A stretch of DNA of 64,000 nucleotides from Cellulosimicrobium terreum (GCA_014803435.1 JACYFD010000006.1:301715-365714); one strand, 5' to 3'. Shown: positions 1 through 7,965, numbered from the stretch's first letter. The notes: generated by a model not told the origin, from the sequence alone. Made by a program: numbers and translations.

Positions 1-436
1 GGTCCTTGCCGCGGAAGAAGTGGTTGAGCCCCACCTCGTACAGCGTCGCGACGGACGCGTAGGAGGAGATGTGCCCCCCGACCCCGATCCCGGGTCGCTG
101 GGCGCGCGTCACCATGACGGCCGCGTTCCAGCGGATCCACGAGCGGTAGCGGCGCTCGAGCGCCTCGTCGCCGGGGAAGTAGGTCTCCTCGTGCACACCG
201 ATCGTGTTCACGTAGGGCGTGTTCATGGACGTCGGGATGGCGACGTTGCGCTCCCGGGCCCTCTTGAGCAGGTTCAGCAGGACATAGCGGGCGCGCGGGC
301 CCCCACGGTCGTCGATCAGGCCGTCGAGGGACTCGACCCACTCGCCGGTCTCGGCGGGGTCGATGTCCGGTACCTGGCTGAGCAGGCCGTTGATCAGCGG
401 TCCGGTCTCGTCGTACGAAGCCACCAGCAACCTCAT
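1..436 (-). CDS. aceE: Pyruvate dehydrogenase E1 component, homodimeric AceE type (5' part only)
   Basis: Thiamine-diphosphate-dependent decarboxylase that starts the pyruvate dehydrogenase reaction and passes acetyl groups to lipoyl E2. About 145 N-terminal residues are visible; the gene runs off the left edge of the window. The visible end contains [17 protein letters not shown] and NHFFRGKD, conserved near the N-terminus of the large (about 900 aa) single-chain E1. The ATG at 436 is used here; a GTG at 424 ([10 protein letters not shown]) and an in-frame ATG far upstream near 576 are alternatives, and no convincing ribosome site decides between them. The next genes (DUF3052, AhpE) lie on the other strand, as in mycobacteria. 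Confidence 0.9.
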   Translation of the reverse strand, partial: MRLLVASYDETGPLINGLLSQVPDIDPAETGEWVESLDGLIDDRGGPRARYVLLNLLKRARERNVAIPTSMNTPYVNTIGVHEETYFPGDEALERRYRSWIRWNAAVMVTRAQRPGIGVGGHISSYASVATLYEVGLNHFFRGKD

Positions 437-748
437 ATCTCGTCGGATGCCGGACGCGGTCGCGCGGTACACGCCGTCGTCCGTCTCGGAGCCACTCCGG
501 GCACGCGGCCGTGGCCGCTGGTGGCGACCGCGCCTCTTCACGAGACCAGGGTGGTTCACCCATTGTGTTCTCATCCCGCCGTGAAGTCACACCAACGAGT
601 GGTCAAGGCGGCGTGATTTCCGCGACACGTCGCCGTGTCCGTCCCGCGGCATGCCGGGCAACGCCGCGCGCGGTGGGCTACCTTTGCCAGACAGATGGCC
701 GGATCGACGGTCGGGCCGAGCATGGACGAGGAAAGGAACGACACGACT
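437..748. promoter_or_regulatory. Intergenic region between divergent aceE and the DUF3052 gene
   Basis: About 310 bp without a convincing gene. A TACCTT element at 679-684 could be the -10 box for the plus-strand DUF3052-ahpE unit, leaving a leader of about 58 bases with the SD-like run GAGGAAAGG at 728-736. The minus-strand promoter of aceE should also lie here; TTGACC near 608-613 (minus strand) is a possible -35, but I find no matching -10. Open frames here are low-complexity and unconvincing. Confidence 0.4.
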
Positions 749-1162
749 GTGACGGACACGGCAGGATCCCGCGATGTGGACCGACTGGGGTTCGCCCCCG
801 GGAACGTGGTCCAGGAGTTCGGGTGGTCCGACGACGTCGACGACGACCTGCGGGCCGACATCGAGGAGCGGGTGGGCTCGGAGCTCGTCGACGAGGACTA
901 CGGCGACGTCACCGACGGTGTCGTCGTGTGGTGGCGCGAGGACGACGGCGACCTGACCGACATGCTCGTCGACGTCCAGACCGTGCTCGACGACGGTGGG
1001 ACGATCTGGGTCCTCACGCTCAAGCCGGGTCGCGACGGGCACGTGGGGCACGACGTCATCCAGGAAGCGGCGACGACCGCAGGCCTGCACGCCACGAGCA
1101 CCTTCGCCATCGCCAAGGACTGGTCGGCTACGCGGCTCGGAACCCGTGGCCGCGGTCGCTGA
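749..1162 (+). CDS. DUF3052 domain protein
   Basis: Conserved actinobacterial protein of unknown function, about 137 aa from GTG 749 (VTDTAGSRDVDRLGF). The family signature is visible: GFAPGNVVQEFGWSDDVDDDL near the start (shown in two overlapping parts: GFAPGNVVQEFGW and WSDDVDDDL), then acidic stretches and GGTIWVLTLKPGRDGHV in the second half. The GTG is preferred because GAGGAAAGG lies about 12 bases upstream; an ATG at 722 is an in-frame alternative. The protein is very acidic and has no membrane segment. It overlaps the start of the peroxiredoxin gene by 17 bases, so the two are probably translationally coupled. Mycobacteria keep the same neighbour pair (Rv2239c, ahpE). Confidence 0.85.
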   Translation: MTDTAGSRDVDRLGFAPGNVVQEFGWSDDVDDDLRADIEERVGSELVDEDYGDVTDGVVVWWREDDGDLTDMLVDVQTVLDDGGTIWVLTLKPGRDGHVGHDVIQEAATTAGLHATSTFAIAKDWSATRLGTRGRGR

Positions 1163-1604
1163 CGGAGCCCCGGCCCCGGACTTCACGCTCCCGGACACGC
1201 ACGGAACGCCAGTCCACCTGGCCGACCTGCGCGGGGGAGCGGTGCTGCTCGTGTTCTACCCGTTCGCCTTCTCCGGCACCTGCACGGGCGAGCTGTGCGA
1301 GCTGCGCGACAACATCGAGGACTTCGAGACCGCGGGCGTGACGCTCCTCGGCATCTCCTGCGACTCGGTGTTCGCGCAGCGGGCATGGTCCGAGCAGGAG
1401 GGGTTCACCTTCGACCTGCTCTCCGACTTCTGGCCCCACGGCGAGGTGGCCCGGGCCTACGGCGTGCTCGACGAGGCGAACGGTCTCGCCCTGCGCGGGT
1501 CGTTCCTCGTCGACGCCGACGGGATCGTCCGGTGGTCCGTCGTCAACCCGCGCGGGCAGCGCCGCGACCTCGACGGGTACCGGCGCGCGCTCGAGCTGCT
1601 CTGA
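1146..1604 (+). CDS. ahpE: AhpE-type one-cysteine peroxiredoxin
   Basis: Thiol peroxidase that reduces hydroperoxides and peroxynitrite in the cytoplasm. It is 152 aa from GTG 1146, close to the 153 aa of mycobacterial AhpE. The peroxidatic cysteine is Cys46 in the motif FYPFAFSGTCTGEL; a second cysteine (Cys51) follows in GELCELRD and may act in resolution. The thioredoxin fold continues through GVTLLGISCDSVF and DLLSDFWPHGEVARAYGV. The start codon sits inside the end of the DUF3052 gene, which supports co-expression. A mycothiol-dependent reducing system is the known partner in actinobacteria; it is not encoded in this window. Confidence 0.9.
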   Translation: MAAVADGAPAPDFTLPDTHGTPVHLADLRGGAVLLVFYPFAFSGTCTGELCELRDNIEDFETAGVTLLGISCDSVFAQRAWSEQEGFTFDLLSDFWPHGEVARAYGVLDEANGLALRGSFLVDADGIVRWSVVNPRGQRRDLDGYRRALELL

Positions 1605-1645
1605 CGTCAGGCGCCGCGGCGGGCTGTGGGGCCTCGGCGAACCGG

Positions 1646-1651
1646 TAGGCT
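1646..1651 (+). promoter_or_regulatory. -10 element of the tRNA-Val gene
   Basis: TAGGCT lies 16 bases before the mature tRNA 5' end, a normal distance for a tRNA promoter. No clear -35 hexamer stands out. Confidence 0.5.
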
Positions 1652-1667
1652 GTGCACCGCCGTTTCC

Positions 1668-1744
1668 GGGCCTGTAGCTCAGCTGGTTAGAGCGCCACGC
1701 TTACACCGTGGATGTCGGGGGTTCGAGTCCCTCCGGGCCCACCA
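1668..1744 (+). tRNA. tRNA-Val (anticodon TAC)
   Basis: Complete cloverleaf. The acceptor stem GGGCCTG pairs with the 3' segment before discriminator A, the D arm carries GCTCAGCTGGTTAGAGC, and the anticodon stem CCACG/CGTGG encloses loop CTTACAC with anticodon TAC, which reads GTA valine codons. The T arm contains GTTCGAGTC. A genomic CCA is encoded at 1742-1744. The gene is preceded by a TAGGCT -10 box and followed by DNA that looks degraded, which makes this a possible past integration target. Confidence 0.97.
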
Positions 1745-1761
1745 CTTCCGGTCCACCCCGC

Positions 1762-2072
1762 TGTCCCTGAAGCTGTCGCCTGCTCGATCGAGACGCCCTC
1801 GAAGATCGTCACCGTGAGCAGTCCGGTCTTCTGACCGACGCGCGATGTCAGGGAGCTGGCGATGCCGAGATCCGGGTCGGCAGAGATCCGTTCGGACACA
1901 CCGCGCCCTCGCGGTATCCGTCGGTCACAGAGCCGGTCGACGTCACGATCAACTGGCCCGCGACGTGGAGAACGGTCGTCACGACGTTCTCGACGAGCGT
2001 GGCTCCCTGGCCTTGGAGCAGGCAGTCGACCCCTGCGCGAATGTCGTCGTCGTGAACGAGTCGGTGGCGCAT
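1762..2072 (-). pseudogene. Possible degenerate gene remnant downstream of tRNA-Val
   Basis: The 1745-2302 stretch has no convincing intact gene. On the minus strand a 74-codon frame (2072-1848) shows GC-ending codons and hydrophobic patches such as LVENVVTTVLHVAGQLIVTS. Its apparent continuation (VGQKTGLLTVTIFEGVSIEQ) lies in a neighbouring frame, as if a frameshift separates the two near 1880. I do not recognise a family. Base composition is slightly less GC-rich than in neighbouring genes. Between 2119 and 2302 there is only a short open frame (VAFSDLDLFARFGLPASRG) upstream of the polymerase gene, which might be another fragment. Chance open frames remain a real alternative. Confidence 0.25.
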
Positions 2073-2302
2073 TCCGCCGCAGCCGTTCCGAACTATCCGT
2101 GAAGTCCTGACTGGTCACCTGGGAAGCAGCCCGACGAGCACGGCACCGACCGCCCGTTGCACCTGCAGGTCCTCACCCGGAGCCCGACGGGACCTCTCCC
2201 GTCGTGGCGTTCTCCGACCTGGACCTGTTCGCCCGGTTCGGGCTGCCGGCCAGCCGCGGCACGGTGACCGGTGGTGTGGGTGGCGGCGGGCAGGATGCGG
2301 TC

Positions 2303-4066
2303 GTGCACCTGGTCCTCATGCGAGACGACGCCACCGGAGGATCGGGCTCGCGCCTGCGTCGGGCGGACGCGTCGGGACGGCAGCTGGGCGAGCCCCAGGT
2401 GGTCGACGGCGCAGCCCTGCCCGGGGTGGTCGCCACGGACGAGCGGGTCGTGTGGGACGACACGAACCGTTGGTACCTCACGCTCCTGACGTCCGGTGCC
2501 AGAGTCGACCGCGCGTACGACCTGCGCCTGTCCCGGGCGATCCTGCGCCGCTCCGCCCTCACCGCGGCGACGCCGTACGCGGCGCGGGCGGCGGACGCGT
2601 GGGACGCGCTCGCCGCGTCGCCCCCGGCACCCGCCGGACCCGACCCGACGCTGCCGCTCCGCCCGGACGCGTTGTTCGACGTCGTGGACCACGGAACCCG
2701 CGGCCGGGACGGGACCGGGCCCGCGCCGTCGGGCCTCGACCCGTTGCCCGAGCTCGTGGACCAGCTCGCCGCGGTCGCGGCCGCCGACGGCACTGACTCC
2801 ACGGGTCGCCTGCGCCTGCTCCTCGCGGGCGAGTCAGCCGGCGCCCTCGTCGCGGCGGAGATGCACCACGCCGGGCTGCCGTGGCGCGCGGACGTGCACG
2901 ACGAGATCCTCACGGACGTCCTCGGGCCCCGGCCGCGCCCCGGTGATCGCCCGGCCCGGATGGAGGAGCTCGCCCGGCAGGTCCGGGCGGCGATCGACGC
3001 GCCGCCCACCCTCAACCCGGACTCCCACCCGGACCTCCTCAAGGCCTTGCAGTACGCCGGCGTGGGTGTGCGGTCGCTGCGCAAGTGGGACCTCGAGCGC
3101 GTCGACCACCCGGTCGTCGGCCCGCTGCTGGAGTACAAGAAGCTGTCGCGGCTGCTCACCGCGAACGGGTGGTCCTGGCTCGACACGTGGGTGCGTGACG
3201 GTCGGTTCCGCACCGAGTACGTCGTCGGCGGGGTCGTCACCGGGCGGTGGTCGTCGAGCGGAGGGGGCGCGCTGCAGCTCCCACGGCAGGTCCGCCGGGC
3301 GGTCGTCGCGGACCCGGGGTGGAGGCTCGTCGTCGCCGACGCCGCCCAGCTCGAGCCGCGTGTGCTCGCCGGTCTCGCGCACGACGAGCGCATGGCCGAG
3401 GCGGGCCGTGGCGTCGACCTGTACGCCGGGATTGTCGCGTCGGGCGCCGTGGCGAGCCGTGAGCACGCGAAGGTCGGCATGCTCGGCGCGATGTACGGGG
3501 GGACGACGGGCGACAGCGCCCTCGTGCTCCCCGGTCTCGCACGCGCCTTCCCGGCGGCGATCGACCTCGTCGAGCGTGCGGCTCGCGCCGGCGAGCGCGG
3601 CGAGGTCGTCACCACGCGGCTCGGTCGCAGCTCGCCGCGACCCGGGGAGGCGTGGCACGAGGCACAGTCCGGCGCGTACGCCGCCGACGACGGGACCGGC
3701 GCCGAGGCGCAGTCACGAGCGAGGTCGCAGACGCGTGCGTGGGGCCGCTTCACGCGCAACTTCGTCGTCCAGGGGACCGCGGCCGAGTGGGCCCTGTGCT
3801 GGCTCGCGTCGATCCGCCGCCGCCTGTGGGAGCTCCCCGTCACCGACGAAGAGGGTCGGGTCCGGGCGCCGTTCCAGGGGCGGGCCCACCTCGTCTTCTT
3901 CCTGCACGACGAGGTGGTGGTCCACGCTCCGGCCGAGCTCGTCGACGCCGTGGACCGCGAGGTCCGTGAGGCGGCGGCCGAGGCGGGGCGCCTGCTCTTC
4001 GGCGACTTCCCGGTCGACTTCCCCCTGAGCGTGGCCGTCGTCGACGACTACGCGCAGGCGAAGTAG
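2303..4066 (+). CDS. PolA-like family A DNA polymerase (annotated in relatives as bifunctional 3'-5' exonuclease/polymerase)
   Basis: Family A polymerase of 587 aa without the N-terminal 5' nuclease of true Pol I. The polymerase motifs are visible: motif A LVVADAAQLEPRVLA (catalytic Asp), the O-helix region KVGMLGAMYGG, and motif C FLHDEVVVHAP with His535-Asp536-Glu537. The N-terminal 200 residues occupy the place of the proofreading domain, but I cannot identify a full DEDD set of exonuclease acidic residues. GTG 2303 is chosen because CAGGAT lies 6 bases before it and the product matches the family's usual length of 550-600 aa; an ATG at 2204 is possible. Homologues are common in actinobacteria beside a complete polA elsewhere; the cellular role is unclear, with repair or tolerance synthesis likely. 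Confidence 0.85.
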   Translation: MHLVLMRDDATGGSGSRLRRADASGRQLGEPQVVDGAALPGVVATDERVVWDDTNRWYLTLLTSGARVDRAYDLRLSRAILRRSALTAATPYAARAADAWDALAASPPAPAGPDPTLPLRPDALFDVVDHGTRGRDGTGPAPSGLDPLPELVDQLAAVAAADGTDSTGRLRLLLAGESAGALVAAEMHHAGLPWRADVHDEILTDVLGPRPRPGDRPARMEELARQVRAAIDAPPTLNPDSHPDLLKALQYAGVGVRSLRKWDLERVDHPVVGPLLEYKKLSRLLTANGWSWLDTWVRDGRFRTEYVVGGVVTGRWSSSGGGALQLPRQVRRAVVADPGWRLVVADAAQLEPRVLAGLAHDERMAEAGRGVDLYAGIVASGAVASREHAKVGMLGAMYGGTTGDSALVLPGLARAFPAAIDLVERAARAGERGEVVTTRLGRSSPRPGEAWHEAQSGAYAADDGTGAEAQSRARSQTRAWGRFTRNFVVQGTAAEWALCWLASIRRRLWELPVTDEEGRVRAPFQGRAHLVFFLHDEVVVHAPAELVDAVDREVREAAAEAGRLLFGDFPVDFPLSVAVVDDYAQAK

Positions 4067-4093
4067 CCGGGAACGGCGGGATAGCCTGCCGAC

Positions 4094-5065
4094 ATGACCC
4101 CCGACGCCGTCGAACCCGCCCCCGGTACGGCCCGCGAGCAGGTGCCCCCGACGCTCGGCGACGTCGTGCGCGTCCTCGACGCGCTGTACCCGCCGTCGAC
4201 CGCGGAGGACTGGGACGCCGTCGGGCTCGTGGCGGGAGACCCGGCCGCGCCGGTGCGCAAGGTCCTGTTCGCCGTCGACCCGGTCGAGGAGGTCGCCGAG
4301 GAGGCGCTGGCCTGGGGCGCGGACCTCCTCGTGACCCACCACCCGCTCTTCCTGCGGCCCGTGCACTCCGTCGCGGCGACGACCTTCAAGGGGTCGCTCG
4401 TGCACCGGCTCGTCCGCTCGGGCTGCGCCCTGCACGTCGCGCACACCAACGCCGACGTCGCCGAGCGAGGCGTCGCCGACGCGCTCGCGGACGCCCTCGA
4501 CCTGCTCCATCGCGTGCCGCTCGTGCCGCACGCGCCCGCCCGACCCGACGACGCCGCGCCGGGCGGGCACGTCGCGGTCACGACGGGCACCGGCCGGGTC
4601 GGGCGGCTCGGTACGCCGACCACCCTGCGGGAGCTCGCCCAGCGCGTCGCGGAGGTGCTTCCCGCGACGGTGCAGGGCGTGCGTGTCGCCGGCGACCTCG
4701 ACGCCAGGGTCGAGACGGTCGCCGTCGTCGGTGGGTCGGGCGACGCGTTCTTCGACGCCGTGCGCATGAGCGGCGCGGACGTCTACCTCACGTCCGACCT
4801 GCGTCACCACCCGGTCTCGGAGCTGCGCGAGCGTGCCCGCCTCGAGGGCGGCGCGCAGGGGACGCCGTTCCTCGTGGACGTGCCGCACTTCGCGTCGGAG
4901 TGGCCGTGGCTCCGCTACGCTGCGCAGGACCTGGTCCGCGCGCTGGGTGAACGCGGGACGACCGTCGAGACCCGCGTCAGCACCATCGTCACCGACCCGT
5001 GGACGGCCCGGATCGACTCCGCCGCCGGCGCCCGGACGACGACCCAGGACCCGCCGAACAGCTGA
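4094..5065 (+). CDS. Nif3-like dinuclear metal-centre protein (NIF3/YbgI family)
   Basis: 323-aa member of the NIF3 family, sometimes annotated GTP cyclohydrolase I type 2 homologue; family members form hexameric rings with two metals per subunit, and the physiological substrate is unsettled. Metal-ligand segments are visible: LLVTHHPLFLRPV, HVAHTNADVAE, and near the C-terminus LVDVPHFASEWPW. An insertion relative to short homologues carries VVGGSGDAFFDAVR and DVYLTSDLRHHPVSE. The ATG at 4094 follows TAGCCT (4082-4087) by exactly 6 bases, so the mRNA is probably leaderless. It is followed after 36 bp by the coiled-coil protein and then the phosphatase, an order conserved in mycobacteria (Rv2230c-Rv2228c). 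Confidence 0.9.
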   Translation: MTPDAVEPAPGTAREQVPPTLGDVVRVLDALYPPSTAEDWDAVGLVAGDPAAPVRKVLFAVDPVEEVAEEALAWGADLLVTHHPLFLRPVHSVAATTFKGSLVHRLVRSGCALHVAHTNADVAERGVADALADALDLLHRVPLVPHAPARPDDAAPGGHVAVTTGTGRVGRLGTPTTLRELAQRVAEVLPATVQGVRVAGDLDARVETVAVVGGSGDAFFDAVRMSGADVYLTSDLRHHPVSELRERARLEGGAQGTPFLVDVPHFASEWPWLRYAAQDLVRALGERGTTVETRVSTIVTDPWTARIDSAAGARTTTQDPPNS

Positions 5066-5101
5066 CCCCGACCGCCCCGGTCGCACGAGAGGACCAACCA
5101 C

Positions 5102-5845
5102 GTGGCCACCGCACCCCCCGCCGACCAGCTTCGCCTGCTCGACGTCCAGGAGCTCGACACGCGCGCGCAGCAGCTCACGCACCGTCGCAGGAACCTGCCC
5201 GAGCACGCCCGCATCGCGGAGCTCGACGCCCAGCTCGCGGACCTGAGGGCACTGCTCGTCGACTCCCGCACCGCGGCGTCGGACCTGCGACGTGAGCTCG
5301 CCAAGGCGGAGACCGACGTCGAGCAGGTCCGGACGCGGGCGTCGCGGGACCAGGCGCGACTCGACTCCGGCCAGGTCGGCGCGAAGGACGCGCAGGCCCT
5401 CGTCTCGGAGCTCGAGTCGCTCGCACGGCGCCAGTCCGCGCTCGAGGAGGTCGAGCTGGACGTCATGGAGCGGCTCGAGGCGCACGAGGAGGCGCTCGGT
5501 CGGCTCGAGTCCGCCGAGGCGGAGCTCGTCGCTGCGCGCGAGGAGGTCGTGGTCGAGCGTGACGCGCGCTTCGCCGAGATCGACGACGAGGTGACGCAGG
5601 TGGCGGCGAGCCGGTCGGAGGCCGTCGCCGGCCTCGACGCCACGCTCCTCGCCCTGTACGAGCGGGTGCGCGACCAGAACGGTGGACGCGGCGTCGTCGC
5701 GCTGCGGGGGCGGCGGCTCGAAGGGCTCAACGTGGACCTCGCGCCCGCGGAGCTCGCCGCCGTGACGTCCGCCGGACCGGACCAGGTGGTCCGGCTCGAG
5801 GACTACGGGCACATCGTCGTGCGACCGGAGGTCGCCGGCGCGTGA
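5102..5845 (+). CDS. Coiled-coil protein of the C4 zinc-ribbon family, zinc ribbon degenerate
   Basis: 247 aa from GTG 5102. Residues of about 10-170 form a long antiparallel coiled-coil rich in Glu, Arg, Leu and Ala (QELDTRAQQLTHRRRNLPEH onward), the hairpin typical of CT398-like C4 zinc-ribbon proteins. The C-terminus should hold two CxxC knuckles; here the equivalent positions are Leu206, Leu209, Leu232 and Tyr235 (RRLEGLNVDL and VVRLEDYGHIVV), so zinc cannot bind in the usual way. The surrounding residues stay family-like, which argues for loss of metal rather than a wrong family call. Relatives are thought to act in flagellar or envelope processes or with nucleic acid, without a firm function. 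The stop overlaps the next gene by 4 bases. Confidence 0.85.
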   Translation: MATAPPADQLRLLDVQELDTRAQQLTHRRRNLPEHARIAELDAQLADLRALLVDSRTAASDLRRELAKAETDVEQVRTRASRDQARLDSGQVGAKDAQALVSELESLARRQSALEEVELDVMERLEAHEEALGRLESAEAELVAAREEVVVERDARFAEIDDEVTQVAASRSEAVAGLDATLLALYERVRDQNGGRGVVALRGRRLEGLNVDLAPAELAAVTSAGPDQVVRLEDYGHIVVRPEVAGA

Positions 5846-6558
5846 GCGCTGGCGCTCCGGAGGTCGGGCCGTCCGGGGCGGCGGTGCGCTTCGACGCCGC
5901 TCCCGCGCTGACGGTCGTCCTCGTGCGCCACGGACAGACCGCGCTGACCGTCGCGGGCGCGTTCAGCGGCTCCTCGGTCCCGGGCCCGTCCCTCACGGCG
6001 CGCGGTCGCACGCAGGCGGCGCAGGCCGCCGACCTCGCCTTCCGGATCGGACGTTCCGCCTGGAGCGACCTGCCACGCCCGTCGACGCTCGTCGCGTCGC
6101 CGCTGGTGCGCGCGCAGGAGACCGCGCGGGCGCTGGGCCGTCGCCTGGGCCTGCCCGTGACGACCGACGCGCGGTTCGCCGAGGTGGACTTCGGCGCCTG
6201 GGAGGGGCTCACCGCGGGGGTGGTCGACGAGCGCTGGCCCGGGTTGCGTCAGCAGTGGTACGAGTCCGGCACCGTGGCCGCGCCGGGAGGCGAGTCCGCG
6301 GCGGACGTCGGCGCGCGCGTGCGGGACGGCCTGCACGACCTCGTCGGCGCGCAGCTCTCGGGCGCGCCGCCGGACGGCCGGACCGTCGTGGTCGTAGGGC
6401 ACGCCGTGCAGGTGCGTGCGGCGATCGGCGTCGCCGTGCAGGCACCACCGTCGCAGTGGTCGCGGTTCCGGGTGCCGCCCGGCTCGGTGAGCATCCTGCG
6501 GCTGTGGGCGGACGGATCGAGCGAGCTCGTCGCGCTGGGAGTGCCGGGCGACCTCTGA
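5842..6558 (+). CDS. Histidine phosphatase family protein
   Basis: 238 aa, phosphoglycerate-mutase-like fold. The catalytic loop is VLVRHGQTALT with Arg29-His30-Gly31; the acid residue lies in EVDFGAWEGLT and the second histidine in VVVVGHAVQVRAA. Mycobacterial and streptomycete homologues at this position are fused to an N-terminal RNase H domain (Rv2228c type, with alpha-ribazole phosphatase-like activity); here no RNase H domain precedes the phosphatase, only about 20 residues. The GTG start overlaps the previous stop (GTGA), so the Nif3, coiled-coil and phosphatase genes are one transcription unit. Substrate is unknown; a CobC-like alpha-ribazole phosphatase role is possible but no cobalamin genes are nearby. 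Confidence 0.85.
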   Translation: MSAGAPEVGPSGAAVRFDAAPALTVVLVRHGQTALTVAGAFSGSSVPGPSLTARGRTQAAQAADLAFRIGRSAWSDLPRPSTLVASPLVRAQETARALGRRLGLPVTTDARFAEVDFGAWEGLTAGVVDERWPGLRQQWYESGTVAAPGGESAADVGARVRDGLHDLVGAQLSGAPPDGRTVVVVGHAVQVRAAIGVAVQAPPSQWSRFRVPPGSVSILRLWADGSSELVALGVPGDL

Positions 6559-6562
6559 CCGC

Positions 6563-6591
6563 GGTACTACTTCGCGCGACCGTGGTACTAC
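6563..6591. repeat. Short direct repeat GGTACTAC
   Basis: GGTACTAC occurs at 6563-6570 and 6584-6591, exactly 21 bp (two helical turns) apart, in the gap between the convergent phosphatase and yaaA genes. It does not form a hairpin. It may be chance. Confidence 0.4.
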
Positions 6592-6607
6592 CTCGGCCGG
6601 GTCGTGG

Positions 6608-7405
6608 TCACGACACGACGAGCTCGAGCGTGAACCGCCCGCGACCCTCGTCGAGCAGGGTGGAGTCGAGCACGGCGGTGCCGACGAGCTCGTCCGCGGC
6701 CTTCGCGAGGTCGTCGACCGACGCGACGCTCCCCGCGCGCCGCACCAGGTGACCGGTGAGCACGCCGCGCGTGTGCTTCGCGTTGTGCGAGACGACGGCG
6801 CGTCGCCCGCCCGCCTCGCGCAGCACGCGGACGGCGACCCAGGCCGCGGCGTCGTCGCCTGTCGTGCGGGGCCGCCAGGCCGCGATGTACGTGGCCGACC
6901 GGCAGTCGACGACGACGTCCCCGGCCGCGCGCGCGTCGAGCGCCGTGCCCAGGTGCGAGCGCCACGCCGCCGCGAGCCTCCCGACGCCCGGGAGATCGAC
7001 GCCCATCGAGAGGCGGTAGGCCGGGACGCGGTCGACGGGGGAGAGGACGCCCCACAGGCCCGACACGATCCGCACGTCGACGGCCGCTCTGCGCGCGGCG
7101 TCGCCCCCGCCGGCGAGCGCGCCGGCGAGGTCGGCCGCGCCGTAGAGGACGCCGGTGTACACGTCCGCGGCGGGCGCGGCGGGCGCGTCCCTGAGCCCGA
7201 CGTTGCGACGCACCTCGTCCGCGAGCCCGGGGCTCACCCCGAGCAGCTCCCGTGCGTCCGGTCGCGCGCTCGCGGCGACGAGCGCGGCGAGGACCCGCTC
7301 GCGCTGTGGGGTCAGGTCCGGCGAGGTGAGCGCGTCGACGTCGACGGGCGGGGCGCCGTCGGGCGCGGGGGTCTTGCCCTCGGACGGGGGGAGCAGCACG
7401 AGCAC
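6608..7405 (-). CDS. yaaA: Peroxide stress protein YaaA (DUF328/UPF0246)
   Basis: 265-aa YaaA family protein. In Escherichia coli, YaaA limits intracellular free iron during hydrogen peroxide stress. The N-terminal signature LLPPSEGKT is present, followed by DVYTGVLYG and, near the C-terminus, VVSHNAKHTRGVLTGHLV, both typical of the family. The GTG at 7405 follows TAGAGT (minus strand, 7412-7417) by exactly 6 bases, pointing to a leaderless mRNA. The gene converges on the histidine phosphatase with only 49 bp between them and no clear terminator, and diverges from the tautomerase-like gene across about 70 bp that holds both promoters. Confidence 0.9.
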   Translation of the reverse strand: MLVLLPPSEGKTPAPDGAPPVDVDALTSPDLTPQRERVLAALVAASARPDARELLGVSPGLADEVRRNVGLRDAPAAPAADVYTGVLYGAADLAGALAGGGDAARRAAVDVRIVSGLWGVLSPVDRVPAYRLSMGVDLPGVGRLAAAWRSHLGTALDARAAGDVVVDCRSATYIAAWRPRTTGDDAAAWVAVRVLREAGGRRAVVSHNAKHTRGVLTGHLVRRAGSVASVDDLAKAADELVGTAVLDSTLLDEGRGRFTLELVVS

Positions 7406-7475
7406 CGGGTCACTCTACGGGGACGCCACGCCCGCGGACGCGCGGCGGCCCGGTCGGCGCCGCTAGGCTCGCGTG

Positions 7476-7859
7476 ATGGCACAGGTCAAGATCTACGGGC
7501 TGCGTCGGGTGTGGGGAGAGCGGCGGGAGCAGGTGTCGGATGCGCTGCACGCGGCGCTCGTGGGCGCCTGGCAGCTGCCGCCCGACAAGCGGTTCCACCG
7601 GTTCCTGCTCCTCGAGGACGGCGACCTCGTCACGCCGCGGTCGGACGCCTACCTCGTGGTCGAGGTGGTGTGCTTCACAGGACGGACGCGCGAGGCGAAG
7701 CGCGCGCTGGTCGCCGCGATGTACGACGACGTCGCGCCCGCCCTCGGCCTGTCCGCGGACGACCTCGAGCTCGTGATCCTCGAGAGCCCGCGGGAGAGCT
7801 GGGGCATCCGGGGTGTCAGCGGCGACGAGCTGGAGCTGACGTACCGCGTCGACGTCTGA
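7476..7859 (+). CDS. Tautomerase-like family protein lacking the catalytic proline
   Basis: 127 aa, similar to the Tautomerase_2 group (MIF/4-oxalocrotonate tautomerase superfamily): RFHRFLLLEDGDLVTP, then VVEVVCFTGRTREAKRALV and the C-terminal VILESPRESWGIRG. True tautomerases use an N-terminal proline exposed after Met removal; this protein begins Met-Ala-Gln, so that chemistry should be absent. ATG 7476 is chosen because TAGGCT (7464-7469) lies 6 bases upstream, indicating a leaderless start; a GTG directly before it (7473) is the only other option. It lies between yaaA and rnpB as a single-gene unit. The family call is moderately certain and the function unknown. Confidence 0.7.
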   Translation: MAQVKIYGLRRVWGERREQVSDALHAALVGAWQLPPDKRFHRFLLLEDGDLVTPRSDAYLVVEVVCFTGRTREAKRALVAAMYDDVAPALGLSADDLELVILESPRESWGIRGVSGDELELTYRVDV

Positions 7860-7965
7860 CGTGTGAGGGGCTCGCCGCCCTGCCGAACCCCGGGCTGCCG
7901 CCTGATCGAGCCGGTGAAGGGGTGGCAACCCGGGGCTCGGCGTCCGCGGTGCGCCGTGCGGACGG

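Noticed and set aside
1626..1817. Open frame with VAQLVRAPRLHRGCRGFESLRAHH over the tRNA
   Set aside because: This is the well-known false translation of tRNA genes; the tRNA itself explains it. The minus-strand GGTRTPD-type frame there is the same artefact.
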